Under the pieces are notes generated by a model. That model was not told the DNA's origin. It did not search any database and was given only the letters and a program-made list of their open reading frames with translations. A stretch of 50,627 bases of DNA, from contig JAMPFB010000010.1 of the NCBI GenBank assembly GCA_023664735.1, forward strand, positions 1 to 50,627, written 5' to 3'. This DNA is from Robinsoniella sp. GTDB taxonomy: Bacteria; Bacillota; Clostridia; Lachnospirales; Lachnospiraceae. Every line of letters starts with the position of its first letter. Positions within the stretch are counted from its first letter, which is position 1. Below are positions 1-8,836 of this stretch, piece after piece. The position numbers were made by a program, and so were the translations under genes.

Positions 1-114
1 AGCGAGGTATTTTCGAGCTTAGCACTGTTGCGTTTTTATAGAGCGAAAGCGTGGTGACGCAGAAAATACGCTCTGTGTAAAATCCGCTCTGGCGGCTGTG
101 GGCTGAACTGTTAT
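1..114 (+). repeat. Family 1 palindromic element, copy A (cut by window start)
   Basis: This is the right half of the family 1 element. The central core is present from its first base (AGCGAGGTATTTTCGAGC), followed by the GCGTTTTTATA strand, the AGAGCGAAAGCG mini-hairpin and a right arm ending in the shared terminal sequence GGCTGAACTGTTA. The left arm lies outside the window. It ends four bases before the stop codon of the aminotransferase gene. Strand is given relative to copies B, D, E and F. Confidence 0.85.
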
Positions 115-118
115 CATT

Positions 119-1288
119 TTATTTTTTCAATATGCCGCTTTCATCAATTTTAGAAATTGCTTCCCGAATGGTCTCTACCGGAAGAACCAGTGCAAATCGT
201 ACATGATTTTTACCAAGGCTTCCAAAGCTGCTTCCCGGAGTGCAGATGACGCCGGTTTTTTCCATAAGCTCCATAACAAACTGGGTATCATCTGAAAATC
301 CATCCGGAATCCTTGCCCATGCAAACATGGTGCCTTCACTTCTTTCAAACTTCCAGCCAATTTCCGTCAAACCATCACAAAGCGCATTTCTTCTTTCCTC
401 ATAAGCCCTGCACTGCTCAAGCACGCAGTTGTCTGGTCCGGTCAATGCGGCAATGGCGCCATACTGTACCGGAAGGAAAGTACCATAATCGATTTGAGAA
501 CGTATCTTTTTAAAGTTTTGGACAATATGCTGATTGCCTGCCAAAAAGCCCATTCTGGCTCCTGTGTAATTAAAGGATTTGGACAGGGAATAAAACTCTG
601 CCGCCACTTCCTTTGCACCTTCATAAGATAAAATGGAACGTCCTCTTTTCCCGTCATATACAATGTCCGAATAGGCATTGTCATGGAGAATCCAGATACC
701 GTTTTCCTTTGCCCATGCAATCAATTCCTGATAAAAGGATTCCGGCGCCTGCTTACATACAGGGTTCAGCGGATAGGATACGATTATGAACTTTGTCTTT
801 TCTACAGTTTCCTTTGGAATATCCGAGAGATTTGGCAGGTAGCCTTTTTCTTCAATTAAATCATAGGTTCTTATCTCTGCTCCCATAAGCTTCGGCCCTG
901 CTTCAAAAATTGGATAGCCGGGATTGGGTACTAATACTACATCCCCCGGATCACATAAAGGAAGGGCAATGTGGGCAATTCCTTCCTGAGAGCCATATAC
1001 AGAAGTAACCTCTGATTCCTTCAGGCTAACGCCGTATCTTTTTTGGAACCGTTCAATGACTGCTCCAGTCAATTCTGGCAGGTCTGCTAATGCATACTTA
1101 TAGTTTTCCGGCTTTGATGCCGCTTCGACAACTGCTTTCATAATATGCTCTGCCGGTTTAAAATCCGGAGTGCCTACGGAAAAATTATAAACAGTCCTTC
1201 CTTCTTTCTCTAATTCATTCTTTTTATCGTTTAATGCCTGAAAAATTCCTTCTTCAAAATCATCCAGACGTTTTGCAAATGGTTTCAT
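119..1288 (-). CDS. PLP-dependent class I/II aminotransferase (LL-diaminopimelate aminotransferase-like)
   Basis: A full-length fold-type I aminotransferase of 389 residues. The sequence shows the PLP lysine in SLSKSFNYTG (Lys-237), the downstream phosphate-binding Arg in GARMGF, the cofactor Asp/Tyr region HDNAYSD near residue 202 and the substrate Arg in HVRFAL near the C-terminus. The family moves amino groups between an amino acid and a 2-oxo acid. The N-terminus and the NPGYP segment resemble the DapL/PatA branch, but true DapL proteins are slightly longer, so the substrate (diaminopimelate, aspartate, alanine or an aromatic amino acid) is not settled. It stands alone on the minus strand, about 80 bp downstream of the Rieske oxidoreductase start region on the opposite side of its own promoter gap. 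Family 1 copy A abuts its 3' end. Confidence 0.88.
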   Translation of the reverse strand: MKPFAKRLDDFEEGIFQALNDKKNELEKEGRTVYNFSVGTPDFKPAEHIMKAVVEAASKPENYKYALADLPELTGAVIERFQKRYGVSLKESEVTSVYGSQEGIAHIALPLCDPGDVVLVPNPGYPIFEAGPKLMGAEIRTYDLIEEKGYLPNLSDIPKETVEKTKFIIVSYPLNPVCKQAPESFYQELIAWAKENGIWILHDNAYSDIVYDGKRGRSILSYEGAKEVAAEFYSLSKSFNYTGARMGFLAGNQHIVQNFKKIRSQIDYGTFLPVQYGAIAALTGPDNCVLEQCRAYEERRNALCDGLTEIGWKFERSEGTMFAWARIPDGFSDDTQFVMELMEKTGVICTPGSSFGSLGKNHVRFALVLPVETIREAISKIDESGILKK

Positions 1289-1367
1289 TTGTATTCTCTC
1301 CTGTCATTCTATATTTCTTGTATCTTCTAATTTCTTCCATCTATATTAGCACAGCCGTTTTTTCCTT

Positions 1368-2807
1368 TCAAGAAGCAGATATATTTTCTTGCGCAGGACC
1401 ATCCAAAAGCCTTCCCCGGTAATCAAATCTGGAACCATGACAGGGGCAGTCCCAGCTTTTTTCCTGCGGATTCCATCCCAGCTCACAGCCTAAATGGGGA
1501 CAAACCGCCGACACAAGAAAGACCTCTCCCTTTTCATCCTTATAGGCTCCTACTTTTTCCCCTTCGTATTCCACCACAGTTCCTTTTCCCGTCTCCAGCT
1601 TTTTTAAGTCCTTTTCAGGAAGCTTTACCCATTTTTTTGTAAAATTCCGTACAGTCGTCATGCCTTCCTGCACTAAGGTGCTGGCAGAAGCGGATAAGTG
1701 GAATCTCTGTGGGGAAAATACTTTTTCATTGACAGCTTCTTGTTTCAAAATCATGTCCCTAAGCAGGCACGCTGCCACCATGGAGCTTGTCATGCCCCAT
1801 TTTCCAAAGCCCGTTGCCACATACACATGCTGCATAGAGGAAGAAAAACGTCCAATATAAGGAATCCCGTCCAAAGTCATACAGTCCTGTGCTGACCATC
1901 TGGCAGCTTCCTTTCTATTTTTATAGTATTTATCCGCCTCCAGCTCTATAGACTCATATCCCATCCCCGGTTCCCATATGCCTGCATGGTGTTTTCCTCC
2001 CCCAAGAAGCAGATATTCTCCATAGCTGCGAAAGGACAGACTGTCCTCATCCACTCCTAAATACATATTTTCCACTACAGGTACTCCTTCATAAGCAATA
2101 ACATAGCTTCGCTCCTGATGCATCCTCATAAAATAATATCCCGGTACATTTAAAAAAGGAAAATGGCAGGCAAATACGATTTCCTTTGCTTTTATCATTC
2201 CACCAGTAGTCTTTACTGCTTGCTCCCCTGCCTCAAGCGCCTTTGTATGCCCGAAAACAGTTAGCCTTCCAGCAACTGCCTTGAGAAATTTCAATGGATG
2301 AAAAGTGGCCTGTTTGCGAAAACGGACAGCTCCCTCCACAGGAAAAGGCAGCTCTGTCTCTTTTGTAAATTCGGCTTTCAACCCTAGCAGCCTTGCCGCT
2401 TCCACTTCTCTTAAAATTCCTTCCGCTCCCCTTCTGGAATACAAATAGGCATCACAGGTTCTGAACTCACAGGAAATTTTCTCCTTTTCTATAATCCTAC
2501 TGTATTCCCTTATGGCTGCTTCATTAGCATTGGCATATTCTCTGGCGGCTTCTTTGCCAACCGTCTGAAGTAGCCTGTCATATATCAGATTATGCTGCGA
2601 AGTGATTTTTGCCGTAGTATTTCCGGTTTGCCCGCTTCCGATTGCTTCAGCCTCGATAACCGTCACCTCTCTTCCGGCTTCCATTAGCATGTAGCCGGTA
2701 AGGATTCCTGCCATTCCTGCGCCGATTATGAGCACATCCGTTTCTATATCACCTGCCAGTGAAGGTCTTTCCTCTATTTCTATTGTCTTTTTCCAGATGG
2801 ATTCCAT
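1368..2807 (-). CDS. FAD-dependent oxidoreductase with C-terminal Rieske [2Fe-2S] domain
   Basis: A two-domain protein of 479 residues. The N-terminal part is a DAO-type flavoprotein: the dinucleotide-binding motif is IIGAGMAGI near residue 27, followed by the GNTTAKITSQH segment. The last 50 residues form a Rieske cluster site, with ligand pairs C436/H438 (CPH) and C454/H457 (CPCH). Extra cysteines C441 and C456 are placed to form the disulfide seen in bc1-type Rieske proteins. The layout matches Bacillus YhfW-like proteins, whose electron partners and substrate are not established. It probably acts as a soluble oxidoreductase feeding electrons between flavin and iron-sulfur centre. The C-terminus after the cluster is short but within the family range. 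Confidence 0.88.
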   Translation of the reverse strand: MESIWKKTIEIEERPSLAGDIETDVLIIGAGMAGILTGYMLMEAGREVTVIEAEAIGSGQTGNTTAKITSQHNLIYDRLLQTVGKEAAREYANANEAAIREYSRIIEKEKISCEFRTCDAYLYSRRGAEGILREVEAARLLGLKAEFTKETELPFPVEGAVRFRKQATFHPLKFLKAVAGRLTVFGHTKALEAGEQAVKTTGGMIKAKEIVFACHFPFLNVPGYYFMRMHQERSYVIAYEGVPVVENMYLGVDEDSLSFRSYGEYLLLGGGKHHAGIWEPGMGYESIELEADKYYKNRKEAARWSAQDCMTLDGIPYIGRFSSSMQHVYVATGFGKWGMTSSMVAACLLRDMILKQEAVNEKVFSPQRFHLSASASTLVQEGMTTVRNFTKKWVKLPEKDLKKLETGKGTVVEYEGEKVGAYKDEKGEVFLVSAVCPHLGCELGWNPQEKSWDCPCHGSRFDYRGRLLDGPAQENISAS

Positions 2808-2880
2808 GCATCTCTTGTCCTTTCTCTGCCAGATTTTCCTTTTATTGTCTCCAAATCATAGCATTTCTATAACAAAAGAT

Positions 2881-3054
2881 GTAACCGTTCAGCCCACAGG
2901 CACAGGGCGGGTTTTATGCAGAGCATGTTTTCTAAAGGAGCCCTTATAAAAACGCCAACGCTTAGCGAGGTATTTTCGAGCTTAGCGCTGCTGCGTTTTT
3001 ATAGAGCGAAAGCGTGGCGACGTAGAAAACATGCTCTGCATAAAACCCGCCCTG
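2881..3054 (+). repeat. Family 1 palindromic element, copy B
   Basis: Left end GTAACCGTTCAGCCCACAGG is the family terminal sequence. The inner arm CAGGGCGGGTTTTATGCAG pairs perfectly with its partner at about 3030-3054. The core is typical (AACGCTTAGCGAGG ... GCGTTTTTATAGAGCGAAAG). The right terminal sequence is missing: the right arm stops at CCGCCCTG and the next bases run into the stop codon of the WYL regulator. The outermost arm has therefore been lost on one side only. Confidence 0.9.
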
Positions 3055-3058
3055 CCCC

Positions 3059-4051
3059 TTATTCCTTATATTCCTTTAATATCTCCTTTAAATACTCCTC
3101 ATATTCTGATTTTATATTTTCCGGCAGCAAAATTCTGGCGCCCTTCCCAAGCCCTGTAAGCCAGCCATAAAACTGTCCGCTTACGGCTATATTTACCCGG
3201 ATGGAAAAATGGTTTTCATCTCTTTTCCTGATTTCTACGTCCTTTCCAAATCTGTCTATTACCACACCTGCAAAATGGTTTTCAAACTCTAGGGTAACTG
3301 CCTCATCCTTTCCGCCAAACATGGAAAAGGTCTTGCTGGAATATCTGGCGGGCTTTATTTTCTGAAACAGTTCAATCCCGCCTCTTGGCTCTTTTGTCAG
3401 GGAAATATCGTTCATCTTGTCCACCCGGTAATGCTTCATCATTTCCGCTTTTTCATCATATGCTACCATATAATAATACTCATCATTCCAGATAAGCTGA
3501 TGGGGGCTTACCACATACCTTTCCCCATCCCTTTTAAACTGCATCTTTTTGTCTATGTTCCATTCAAAGTAACGGAAGGAAATCTTTAAGTTTTCCTGTA
3601 TGGCACGATGAATATAGTCCACATTATAATAGATGCTTTCATTTTCCGTTTTAATTCTGTCGGTAACATAAACCTGACGTTTTAACTGCTTTGCATCCAT
3701 CTGGTTCGTAAGGGAACTGATTTTGCTAATCAGCTCTCTGGACTTTTTTAAAGTAATGAATTTAGAAGCCTGTACCGCATCAACCAAAAGCTTTAATTCC
3801 GCCAGTTCAAAATTTCTGCTTACCAGACGGTAGCCTCCCTTTTCCTTTGCCTTTGAGCTTACAATATCATAGCCAAAGTTTTGAAGCGCCTCTATATCCG
3901 TATAAATACTCTTTCTTTCCGCCTTGATTCCATACCTCTCCAGCTCTTCAATCAATTGTACGGTAGTAATCCCCTTCTCTTCATTGGTTTTTTCCTGTAA
4001 AAGCTTTACAATATATAATAATTTTAATTTTTGATTTGGTGATTTTGCCAT
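3059..4051 (-). CDS. HTH/WYL-domain transcriptional regulator
   Basis: A DeoR-like winged helix is followed by a WYL domain; 330 residues from the chosen start. The N-terminal 80 residues hold the helix-turn-helix (ITTVQLIEELE ... RKSIYTDIEALQNFGYDI). The middle carries the WYL core with SFRYFEWN, VVSPHQLIWNDEYYYMVAY and HYRVDKM, and a WCX-type C-terminal part follows. WYL regulators usually bind nucleic acid or nucleotide ligands and often act as repressors; the target is unknown here. The start at MAKSPNQK has GTGGAG ten bases upstream. A longer reading from 4072 (MGSGECF) has no good site. It overlaps the upstream HAD phosphatase by 28 bases, so the two are probably cotranscribed. Family 1 copy B touches its stop codon. 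Confidence 0.86.
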   Translation of the reverse strand: MAKSPNQKLKLLYIVKLLQEKTNEEKGITTVQLIEELERYGIKAERKSIYTDIEALQNFGYDIVSSKAKEKGGYRLVSRNFELAELKLLVDAVQASKFITLKKSRELISKISSLTNQMDAKQLKRQVYVTDRIKTENESIYYNVDYIHRAIQENLKISFRYFEWNIDKKMQFKRDGERYVVSPHQLIWNDEYYYMVAYDEKAEMMKHYRVDKMNDISLTKEPRGGIELFQKIKPARYSSKTFSMFGGKDEAVTLEFENHFAGVVIDRFGKDVEIRKRDENHFSIRVNIAVSGQFYGWLTGLGKGARILLPENIKSEYEEYLKEILKEYKE

Positions 4052-4824
4052 AAAACATTCTCCACTTCCCATAAATTTTGTATTTCATAATCAATCTGCA
4101 CGTCTAATGTTTTTGCAAGCTTCTCTGGATTGTACCAGCAGACTGCAATCCCCGCCCGGTTTCCTCCCAGCATATCACTGGACAGGGAATCTCCTATAAT
4201 AATGGCCTTTTCCTTGTTAAAATCCGGTATCTGCCTAAAGCATGCATCAAAAAATCTTTCATCCGGCTTTGGCGCTCCCATAACCTCTGAAATGAAAATG
4301 TCCTCCATCAGCTCTGTAAAGCCTGCTAACTGCAATTTATTTCTCTGGGTCCGCTCCACTCCATTTGTAACAACATACTGCTTAAAATCCCTTTGCAGTT
4401 TTTTACAAAGTTCAAAGGAATCATCCTGATAAAAGTAAACGCTGCCCAGATAGGTCTGGTATGTTTTTTGAAATTCTTTTACCGGTACTTGCTCTATTTT
4501 CCTTTTAACAAGAGCTTCAAAATCCTTCTCCCCGTCCTTTTTACAAAACCATTCCGCAAGCATTTCCTGCTTTGCTTCTGTTTTTTCCAAAAGGCGGCAA
4601 AACAATTCTTCAAACCTGCCGTACAGAACCTGTGCCTTTGGTATCTCTCCCCGCTCTAACCGCTTCCAGTAAGAATCATTGATTTTGGAATAAAGCTCCA
4701 CTGTGTTTTGGGTAATTGCTATGTGGTAATCTGCAAAAGCCTTTCTTAAAGCATATTCCTGTGATTTGGAAAAATTCAGCAGCGTACCGTCCACATCCCA
4801 CAAAATCGTCTCATATCGTTTCAT
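4024..4824 (-). CDS. HAD-superfamily hydrolase, YjjG-like nucleotidase family
   Basis: A 266-residue haloacid dehalogenase-type phosphatase. Motif I is DVDGTLL (nucleophile Asp at about residue 10), motif II is the VVTNG segment, motif III Lys is in GAPKPDERFF, and motif IV is IIGDSLSSDMLGG. The helical cap (residues 20-100) and the order of motifs fit the YjjG group of pyrimidine 5'-nucleotidases, which clean up non-canonical nucleotides; that substrate is inferred from family only. I start it at MKRYETILWD because AGGAGAGAGG sits just upstream, rather than eight residues earlier. It leads a two-gene unit with the overlapping WYL regulator. Confidence 0.85.
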   Translation of the reverse strand: MKRYETILWDVDGTLLNFSKSQEYALRKAFADYHIAITQNTVELYSKINDSYWKRLERGEIPKAQVLYGRFEELFCRLLEKTEAKQEMLAEWFCKKDGEKDFEALVKRKIEQVPVKEFQKTYQTYLGSVYFYQDDSFELCKKLQRDFKQYVVTNGVERTQRNKLQLAGFTELMEDIFISEVMGAPKPDERFFDACFRQIPDFNKEKAIIIGDSLSSDMLGGNRAGIAVCWYNPEKLAKTLDVQIDYEIQNLWEVENVLWQNHQIKN

Positions 4825-4849
4825 AGCCTCTCTCCTGCATGTTTCCATA

Positions 4850-4880
4850 AAATGAAAAACGGGTGTCCCTTAGAACACCC
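4850..4880 (-). terminator. Intrinsic terminator after the 57-aa membrane protein
   Basis: Read on the minus strand, GGGTGT and ACACCC form a six-pair stem around an eight-base loop, followed by GTTTTTCATTTT. It lies just downstream of the small gene ending at 4889 and upstream of the HAD gene start. Confidence 0.75.
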
Positions 4881-4888
4881 TTCCACAA

Positions 4889-5062
4889 TCAGCCTTCTGC
4901 TGTCTCTTCCTTTTCTAACAAAGCTTCCTCCTGCAGCTTGGCATCCTTAGCTTTCCGCAGCTTCACACCAATAACGCAGGCAATTACAACAAGCGCTATC
5001 ATTATAACGAACAATAGCAAATAAGATAAAAATGAATTTAAAAACAGGATCAGATTATTCAT
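4889..5062 (-). CDS. Small single-pass membrane protein, unknown function (57 aa)
   Basis: An open frame of 57 residues begins MNNLILFLNS. One long hydrophobic stretch covers about residues 4-33 (SYLLLFVIMIALVVIACVIG). A basic juxtamembrane patch (KLRKAKDAKL) and an acidic tail ending in ETAEG follow. GAGG sits ten bases before the ATG. A good terminator follows directly, which supports a real, separately transcribed gene. The basic-after-helix pattern suggests an N-out, C-in orientation. I do not recognise the family; it could be a small membrane regulator. It lies between rnhA and the HAD gene on the same strand. Confidence 0.65.
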   Translation of the reverse strand: MNNLILFLNSFLSYLLLFVIMIALVVIACVIGVKLRKAKDAKLQEEALLEKEETAEG

Positions 5063-5096
5063 ATCGTGTACCTCATTTCTTTTTTCCTAATGGTTA

Positions 5097-5576
5097 TCAT
5101 ACCACTTCAAAGCCCGTATCGTCAAGTAAGTTTGAACCGTCTGCTGCACTTGTGGCAAGCATATCGCATCTTTCATTTTCCTTATGACCTGCATGGCCTT
5201 TTATCCACTGAAAAACCACCTGATGGGGCTCCATTGCTTTTAGCAGCCGTTTCCACAAATCCACATTTTTTACGGGCTTTTTCTGGCTATTCTTCCAGTT
5301 ATTTTTCAACCATCCTTTTATCCAGTTCTGATTGAAGGCATCTGTCACATATTTAGAATCAGATATCAATAGAATATCACATGGCTTTGTCAAAGCCTCC
5401 AATCCTACGATTGCCCCCATTAACTCCATGCGGTTATTGGTAGTATTTTTATAGCCTGCAAAAAATTCCCTTTCATGCAGGGTTCCCTTTGTATCCACGT
5501 ACTGGACAACGGTTCCATAGCCTCCCGGTCCCGGATTGCCCCTTGCCGCCCCGTCTGAATAGATTGTTACTTTCAT
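5097..5576 (-). CDS. rnhA: Ribonuclease HI
   Basis: A 159-residue protein of normal RNase HI length. All four catalytic carboxylates are visible: D8 (IYSDGAARGN), E51 (NRMELMG), D73 (ISDSKYV) and D138 (ERCDMLA). The H of GHAGHKENE lies in the flexible active-site loop. The enzyme cuts the RNA strand of RNA-DNA hybrids using two magnesium ions. The start MKVTIYSDG is chosen because AGGAGG precedes it by a normal gap; a longer reading from 5609 lacks this. It is followed by the small membrane protein gene and preceded by the MutS-like ATPase gene, all on the minus strand. Confidence 0.93.
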   Translation of the reverse strand: MKVTIYSDGAARGNPGPGGYGTVVQYVDTKGTLHEREFFAGYKNTTNNRMELMGAIVGLEALTKPCDILLISDSKYVTDAFNQNWIKGWLKNNWKNSQKKPVKNVDLWKRLLKAMEPHQVVFQWIKGHAGHKENERCDMLATSAADGSNLLDDTGFEVV

Positions 5577-5618
5577 CGCTTCCTCCTGATTTGTTCCTTT
5601 TTTAATCAAAATATAAAC

Positions 5619-7295
5619 TTAAGTCCATTTCCCCGTATTTACAAAGCGCTCAGCACGTTTTTCCGCCTTTTCAATAATTTGCCTGTCATATTGCAAAACT
5701 CCCAAAAGCTGAATGGCATTTCTTGTAGTCGCCCTGCCTTCCTCTAATTTGTAATTGAATTTTACATCATTTTCTATAATTGTTTCTTCAAAATGAAAAT
5801 TATGGTACCTGCCCTCTAAAAGCCTTGTAAGCTCAATGTCATGGGTTGCTGCAAAGCACATGGAGCCTTCCCCTAAAAGACTTTCTAATATTTCTGTAGA
5901 GGCTGCAATCCGCTCCACTGTATTCGTCCCCCGCAGCACCTCGTCCACAAAGCATAATACCGGCGCTCCTTTTCTTTTTACGGCATCAATGACCCGTTTT
6001 AAGGCTTTGATTTCTACAATGAAATAGCTTTCCCTTGCTGCCAAATCATCCTTAAGGGACATAGAGGAATACACCCGGAATATGCTGCTGGTAAAGCTTT
6101 TTGCCATGCAGGTATAAATAGTCTGCGCCAAAATCACATTGACTGCCACTGTTTTTAAAAAGGTGGATTTGCCGGAAGCATTAGAACCGGTTAAGAGCAT
6201 CCCCTTATCTTCCCGAAAGCTGTTTGCTATCGGATTTTCTACTAGTGGATGATACATCTCTTCCCCTTCAATATACAGCTTATCGCAAAACCGGGGCAGG
6301 CAATAATAAGAAAGGCTTTCCCGATAGGCGCCTATGGAAATTACCATCTCCATGCTTCCTATCGTTTCAAACATTTCAAGAAAATCCCGTTTATGCTTTT
6401 TTGCCTCCTTCAGCATACTGTAAAATTTCAAAATATCTATGTGGAAGCACATTTTTATATAGTCCAGTAATATTTCAAAAGGATTGCTTTTGACGGCTTT
6501 ATCTCCAAAAATAAGAAAGGCGCCCTTTGCAAAAGCCTTTGTTTCCTTTCTAAGCCTTTTTAATGCTTTCATTTCCTTTTCAAATACGGGCACATGACAC
6601 TTATCCAGCTTTTCAATGGTTTTGATTATCCGAAGCAGGTAAGAAAAGGTTGTAATATAAGGAGCAATCTGCTTCTGAGATGGAAAATACCATATAATAT
6701 TCAAAGCCAGAAGGATACAAAAAGCCGTAAGCCCAATTGCAGGCTCAAAAAACATGCCTGCTAACGAAGCTCCTATGCCAATCAGCATTGCTATATGCCT
6801 TGTGAGCTTTTCCGCCTTTAAATTGTCCAGATAATCAAAATAATCCACAATGGAATATTTTCCCGTCCTTCCAATGGAAGCAAATAAAAGCTGGACATTG
6901 ATGCGTTTTTCTTTGTTTTCCCGGAAATAATTTATTTTTTCTTCCCGCTCCTTAAATATGCCTTCCTCCATGGATGGGCACCGCAGTGTTTTATAAAGCA
7001 CTTCCTCTCCTGCGGCGGAAAAAGTATAGTCCATTGTCTGATAAAGCCTGTCCATATCCAAATCGTTCCATGTTATATCATCAATAAAAAAATCCGTTTC
7101 TCCTATTGTTTTTTTGTAATAGCCGGATATAGTGGAAAGCCTTCCTTCTACATACTGCTTCCGGGAGGGCTTTCCGTAATCCTTCTCTAGCTTTTCCCTG
7201 AATTTCTTTTTTGCCCTTCTTTCCTCTAACATTCCCATCACGAAAATAAATGCAAGGAATGCTATAATAATAGCCAAAAATACCACGTATTCCAT
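5619..7295 (-). CDS. Membrane-anchored MutS-family ATPase
   Basis: A 558-residue protein with an N-terminal membrane helix (residues 3-23, VVFLAIIIAFLAFIFVMG) and two further hydrophobic segments near residues 170-205. The C-terminal half is a MutS ATPase core: Walker A GSNASGKSTF, Walker B LCFVDEVLRGTN, and the AATHD switch segment. It lacks the mismatch-recognition and connector domains of MutS, and also the Smr domain of MutS2. Proteins of this type are common in Firmicutes and are annotated only as MutS-like; function in DNA repair is unproven and the membrane anchors argue against classical mismatch repair. GAGGAG lies upstream of the ATG. It sits between cdd and rnhA. Confidence 0.85.
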   Translation of the reverse strand: MEYVVFLAIIIAFLAFIFVMGMLEERRAKKKFREKLEKDYGKPSRKQYVEGRLSTISGYYKKTIGETDFFIDDITWNDLDMDRLYQTMDYTFSAAGEEVLYKTLRCPSMEEGIFKEREEKINYFRENKEKRINVQLLFASIGRTGKYSIVDYFDYLDNLKAEKLTRHIAMLIGIGASLAGMFFEPAIGLTAFCILLALNIIWYFPSQKQIAPYITTFSYLLRIIKTIEKLDKCHVPVFEKEMKALKRLRKETKAFAKGAFLIFGDKAVKSNPFEILLDYIKMCFHIDILKFYSMLKEAKKHKRDFLEMFETIGSMEMVISIGAYRESLSYYCLPRFCDKLYIEGEEMYHPLVENPIANSFREDKGMLLTGSNASGKSTFLKTVAVNVILAQTIYTCMAKSFTSSIFRVYSSMSLKDDLAARESYFIVEIKALKRVIDAVKRKGAPVLCFVDEVLRGTNTVERIAASTEILESLLGEGSMCFAATHDIELTRLLEGRYHNFHFEETIIENDVKFNYKLEEGRATTRNAIQLLGVLQYDRQIIEKAEKRAERFVNTGKWT

Positions 7296-7325
7296 AATGA
7301 CTCCTCTGTCTGATGCTGTTCCTGC

Positions 7326-7754
7326 TTATGCTTTTAAATTTGCCGCTCCAAAGCTTTCCGGAAGCAGCTCCTTTAATGTATGCAGACGGTAATCCTCCCT
7401 GCTTTTTCCTACAATAATATAAAAGCTGTCCGGGTCGCAAAACTCTGCCATCACCTGCCTGCATACCCCACAGGGATAGGCAAAGTCACTTTCACCGTTT
7501 CTTTTTCCACCTGCAATGGCAATTGCCCGGAACTTTCTTAAGCCTTTGCTTACTCCATTGAAAAAAGCCGTCCTTTCTGCACAGTTGCTTGGTCCATAAG
7601 CAGCATTTTCCACATTGCAGCCGGTAATGATTTCTCCGTTTTCTGCCAAAAGCGCTGCGCCTACCATATAATCTGAATAAGGCGAGTAAGAAAATTCCCT
7701 TGCTTCTTTTGCCTTGTCAATTAGTATCTGAATTTCTTCTGTGCTCATGTGCAT
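7326..7754 (-). CDS. cdd: Cytidine deaminase
   Basis: A 142-residue homotetrameric-type cytidine deaminase. The zinc site is complete: NCAERTAFF supplies the first Cys and the catalytic Glu, and PCGVCRQ supplies the other two Cys. NVENAAYGPSNC matches the family substrate loop. It hydrolyses cytidine and deoxycytidine to uridine and deoxyuridine. An in-frame ATG six bases downstream (MSTEEIQ) is an alternative start. Together with punA just upstream, and deoC further along, it forms a nucleoside salvage neighbourhood, although 131 bp separate it from punA and cotranscription is not proven. Confidence 0.92.
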   Translation of the reverse strand: MHMSTEEIQILIDKAKEAREFSYSPYSDYMVGAALLAENGEIITGCNVENAAYGPSNCAERTAFFNGVSKGLRKFRAIAIAGGKRNGESDFAYPCGVCRQVMAEFCDPDSFYIIVGKSREDYRLHTLKELLPESFGAANLKA

Positions 7755-7885
7755 GTTGCTCGTCCCTTTCCTTTTTGACTACTTATATAAAATCGTCACC
7801 TGTCATTAAAGTCTGTTCCTTCCCAACAGGTTCCCTTCTGGCAATCTCTTTTTCTGCTCTGCATACATGAAACAAAACCCGTTTA

Positions 7886-8713
7886 CTATGCCCCAAATTT
7901 CTTCACGCATTCCGTTACCAGCTTTTTAAAGAAAGGCGCTGCCGTATTTGCCGCTTCCTGTACCTCTTCATGGGTCAGGGGATTTTCAGAAAGTCCTGCC
8001 GCCAGATTGCATACGCAGGAAATGCCACATACCTTCATGCCCATATGGTTAGCTGCAATTGCTTCTACTGCTGTAGACATTCCTACTGCATCGGCTCCTA
8101 ACCCAGCCGCCATTTTGATTTCTGCAGGAGATTCAAAGGAAGGACCTGTAAACTGAATATAAACGCCCTCCTGTAAGGAAATTCCATTTTCTTTTGCAGT
8201 CTCTTTTATGATTTCTCTTAATTCCTTATTATAAATCTCGCTCATATCCGGAAATCTGGTTCCTAATTCATCTATATTCTGCCCGATTAGAGGATTGGGC
8301 GCAAAAGTGGAAATCTGGTCCGTAATCAACATAAAATCCCCTGCATGGAAGTTCTTGTTCACTCCTCCGGAAGCATTGGTCAAAAAGAGAATCTCCGCTC
8401 CCATAAGCTTCATAAGTCTTGTAGGCAGCACCACATCGGAAATAGGATATCCCTCATAATAATGCACTCTTCCTTTCATGCACACAACAGGAACCTCTCC
8501 GACATAGCCAAAAATAAATTTCCCTGCATGTCCCGGAACGGTAGAAACCGGAAATCCTTCGATTTCACTGTAATCCACCTCTGTAACAACCTTTATGTCC
8601 TGTGCATAATCTCCAAGCCCGGAGCCTAATACGATTGCTACCTTTGGTGTAAAGTCTGTTTTCTGGCGAATGCTTTTTAGGCAGTTCTGTAATTTTTCGT
8701 AAATTGGATTCAT
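7886..8713 (-). CDS. punA: Purine nucleoside phosphorylase (trimeric, PNP/MTAP family)
   Basis: A 275-residue protein of normal length for the trimeric class. The phosphate loop is LGSGLGDYA, followed by VPGHAGKF, GRVHYYEGY, the LTNASGGVN strand, and the purine-site segment TGPSFESPAEIKM. GADAVGMSTAVEAIAA carries the ribose and base contacts. It splits purine nucleosides with phosphate to give the free base and ribose-1-phosphate. The start has AGGAGG upstream. The gap before it (8714-8941) contains an AT-rich promoter-like zone and an imperfect hairpin. Confidence 0.92.
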   Translation of the reverse strand: MNPIYEKLQNCLKSIRQKTDFTPKVAIVLGSGLGDYAQDIKVVTEVDYSEIEGFPVSTVPGHAGKFIFGYVGEVPVVCMKGRVHYYEGYPISDVVLPTRLMKLMGAEILFLTNASGGVNKNFHAGDFMLITDQISTFAPNPLIGQNIDELGTRFPDMSEIYNKELREIIKETAKENGISLQEGVYIQFTGPSFESPAEIKMAAGLGADAVGMSTAVEAIAANHMGMKVCGISCVCNLAAGLSENPLTHEEVQEAANTAAPFFKKLVTECVKKFGA

Positions 8714-8836
8714 GATTTCATACCTCCTGAATGATGTATTTTTTTTAGTTTAACATAGATGGAGGGATTTTTCCATTTTTTTTACTATAATGTATTTTTA
8801 GACGTAGTAGCTCAGCCTTTCATGGTAAAATTAATA

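Noticed and set aside
8714..8836. Purine riboswitch before punA
   Set aside because: The conserved loop and junction bases of the purine aptamer were not found on the minus strand.
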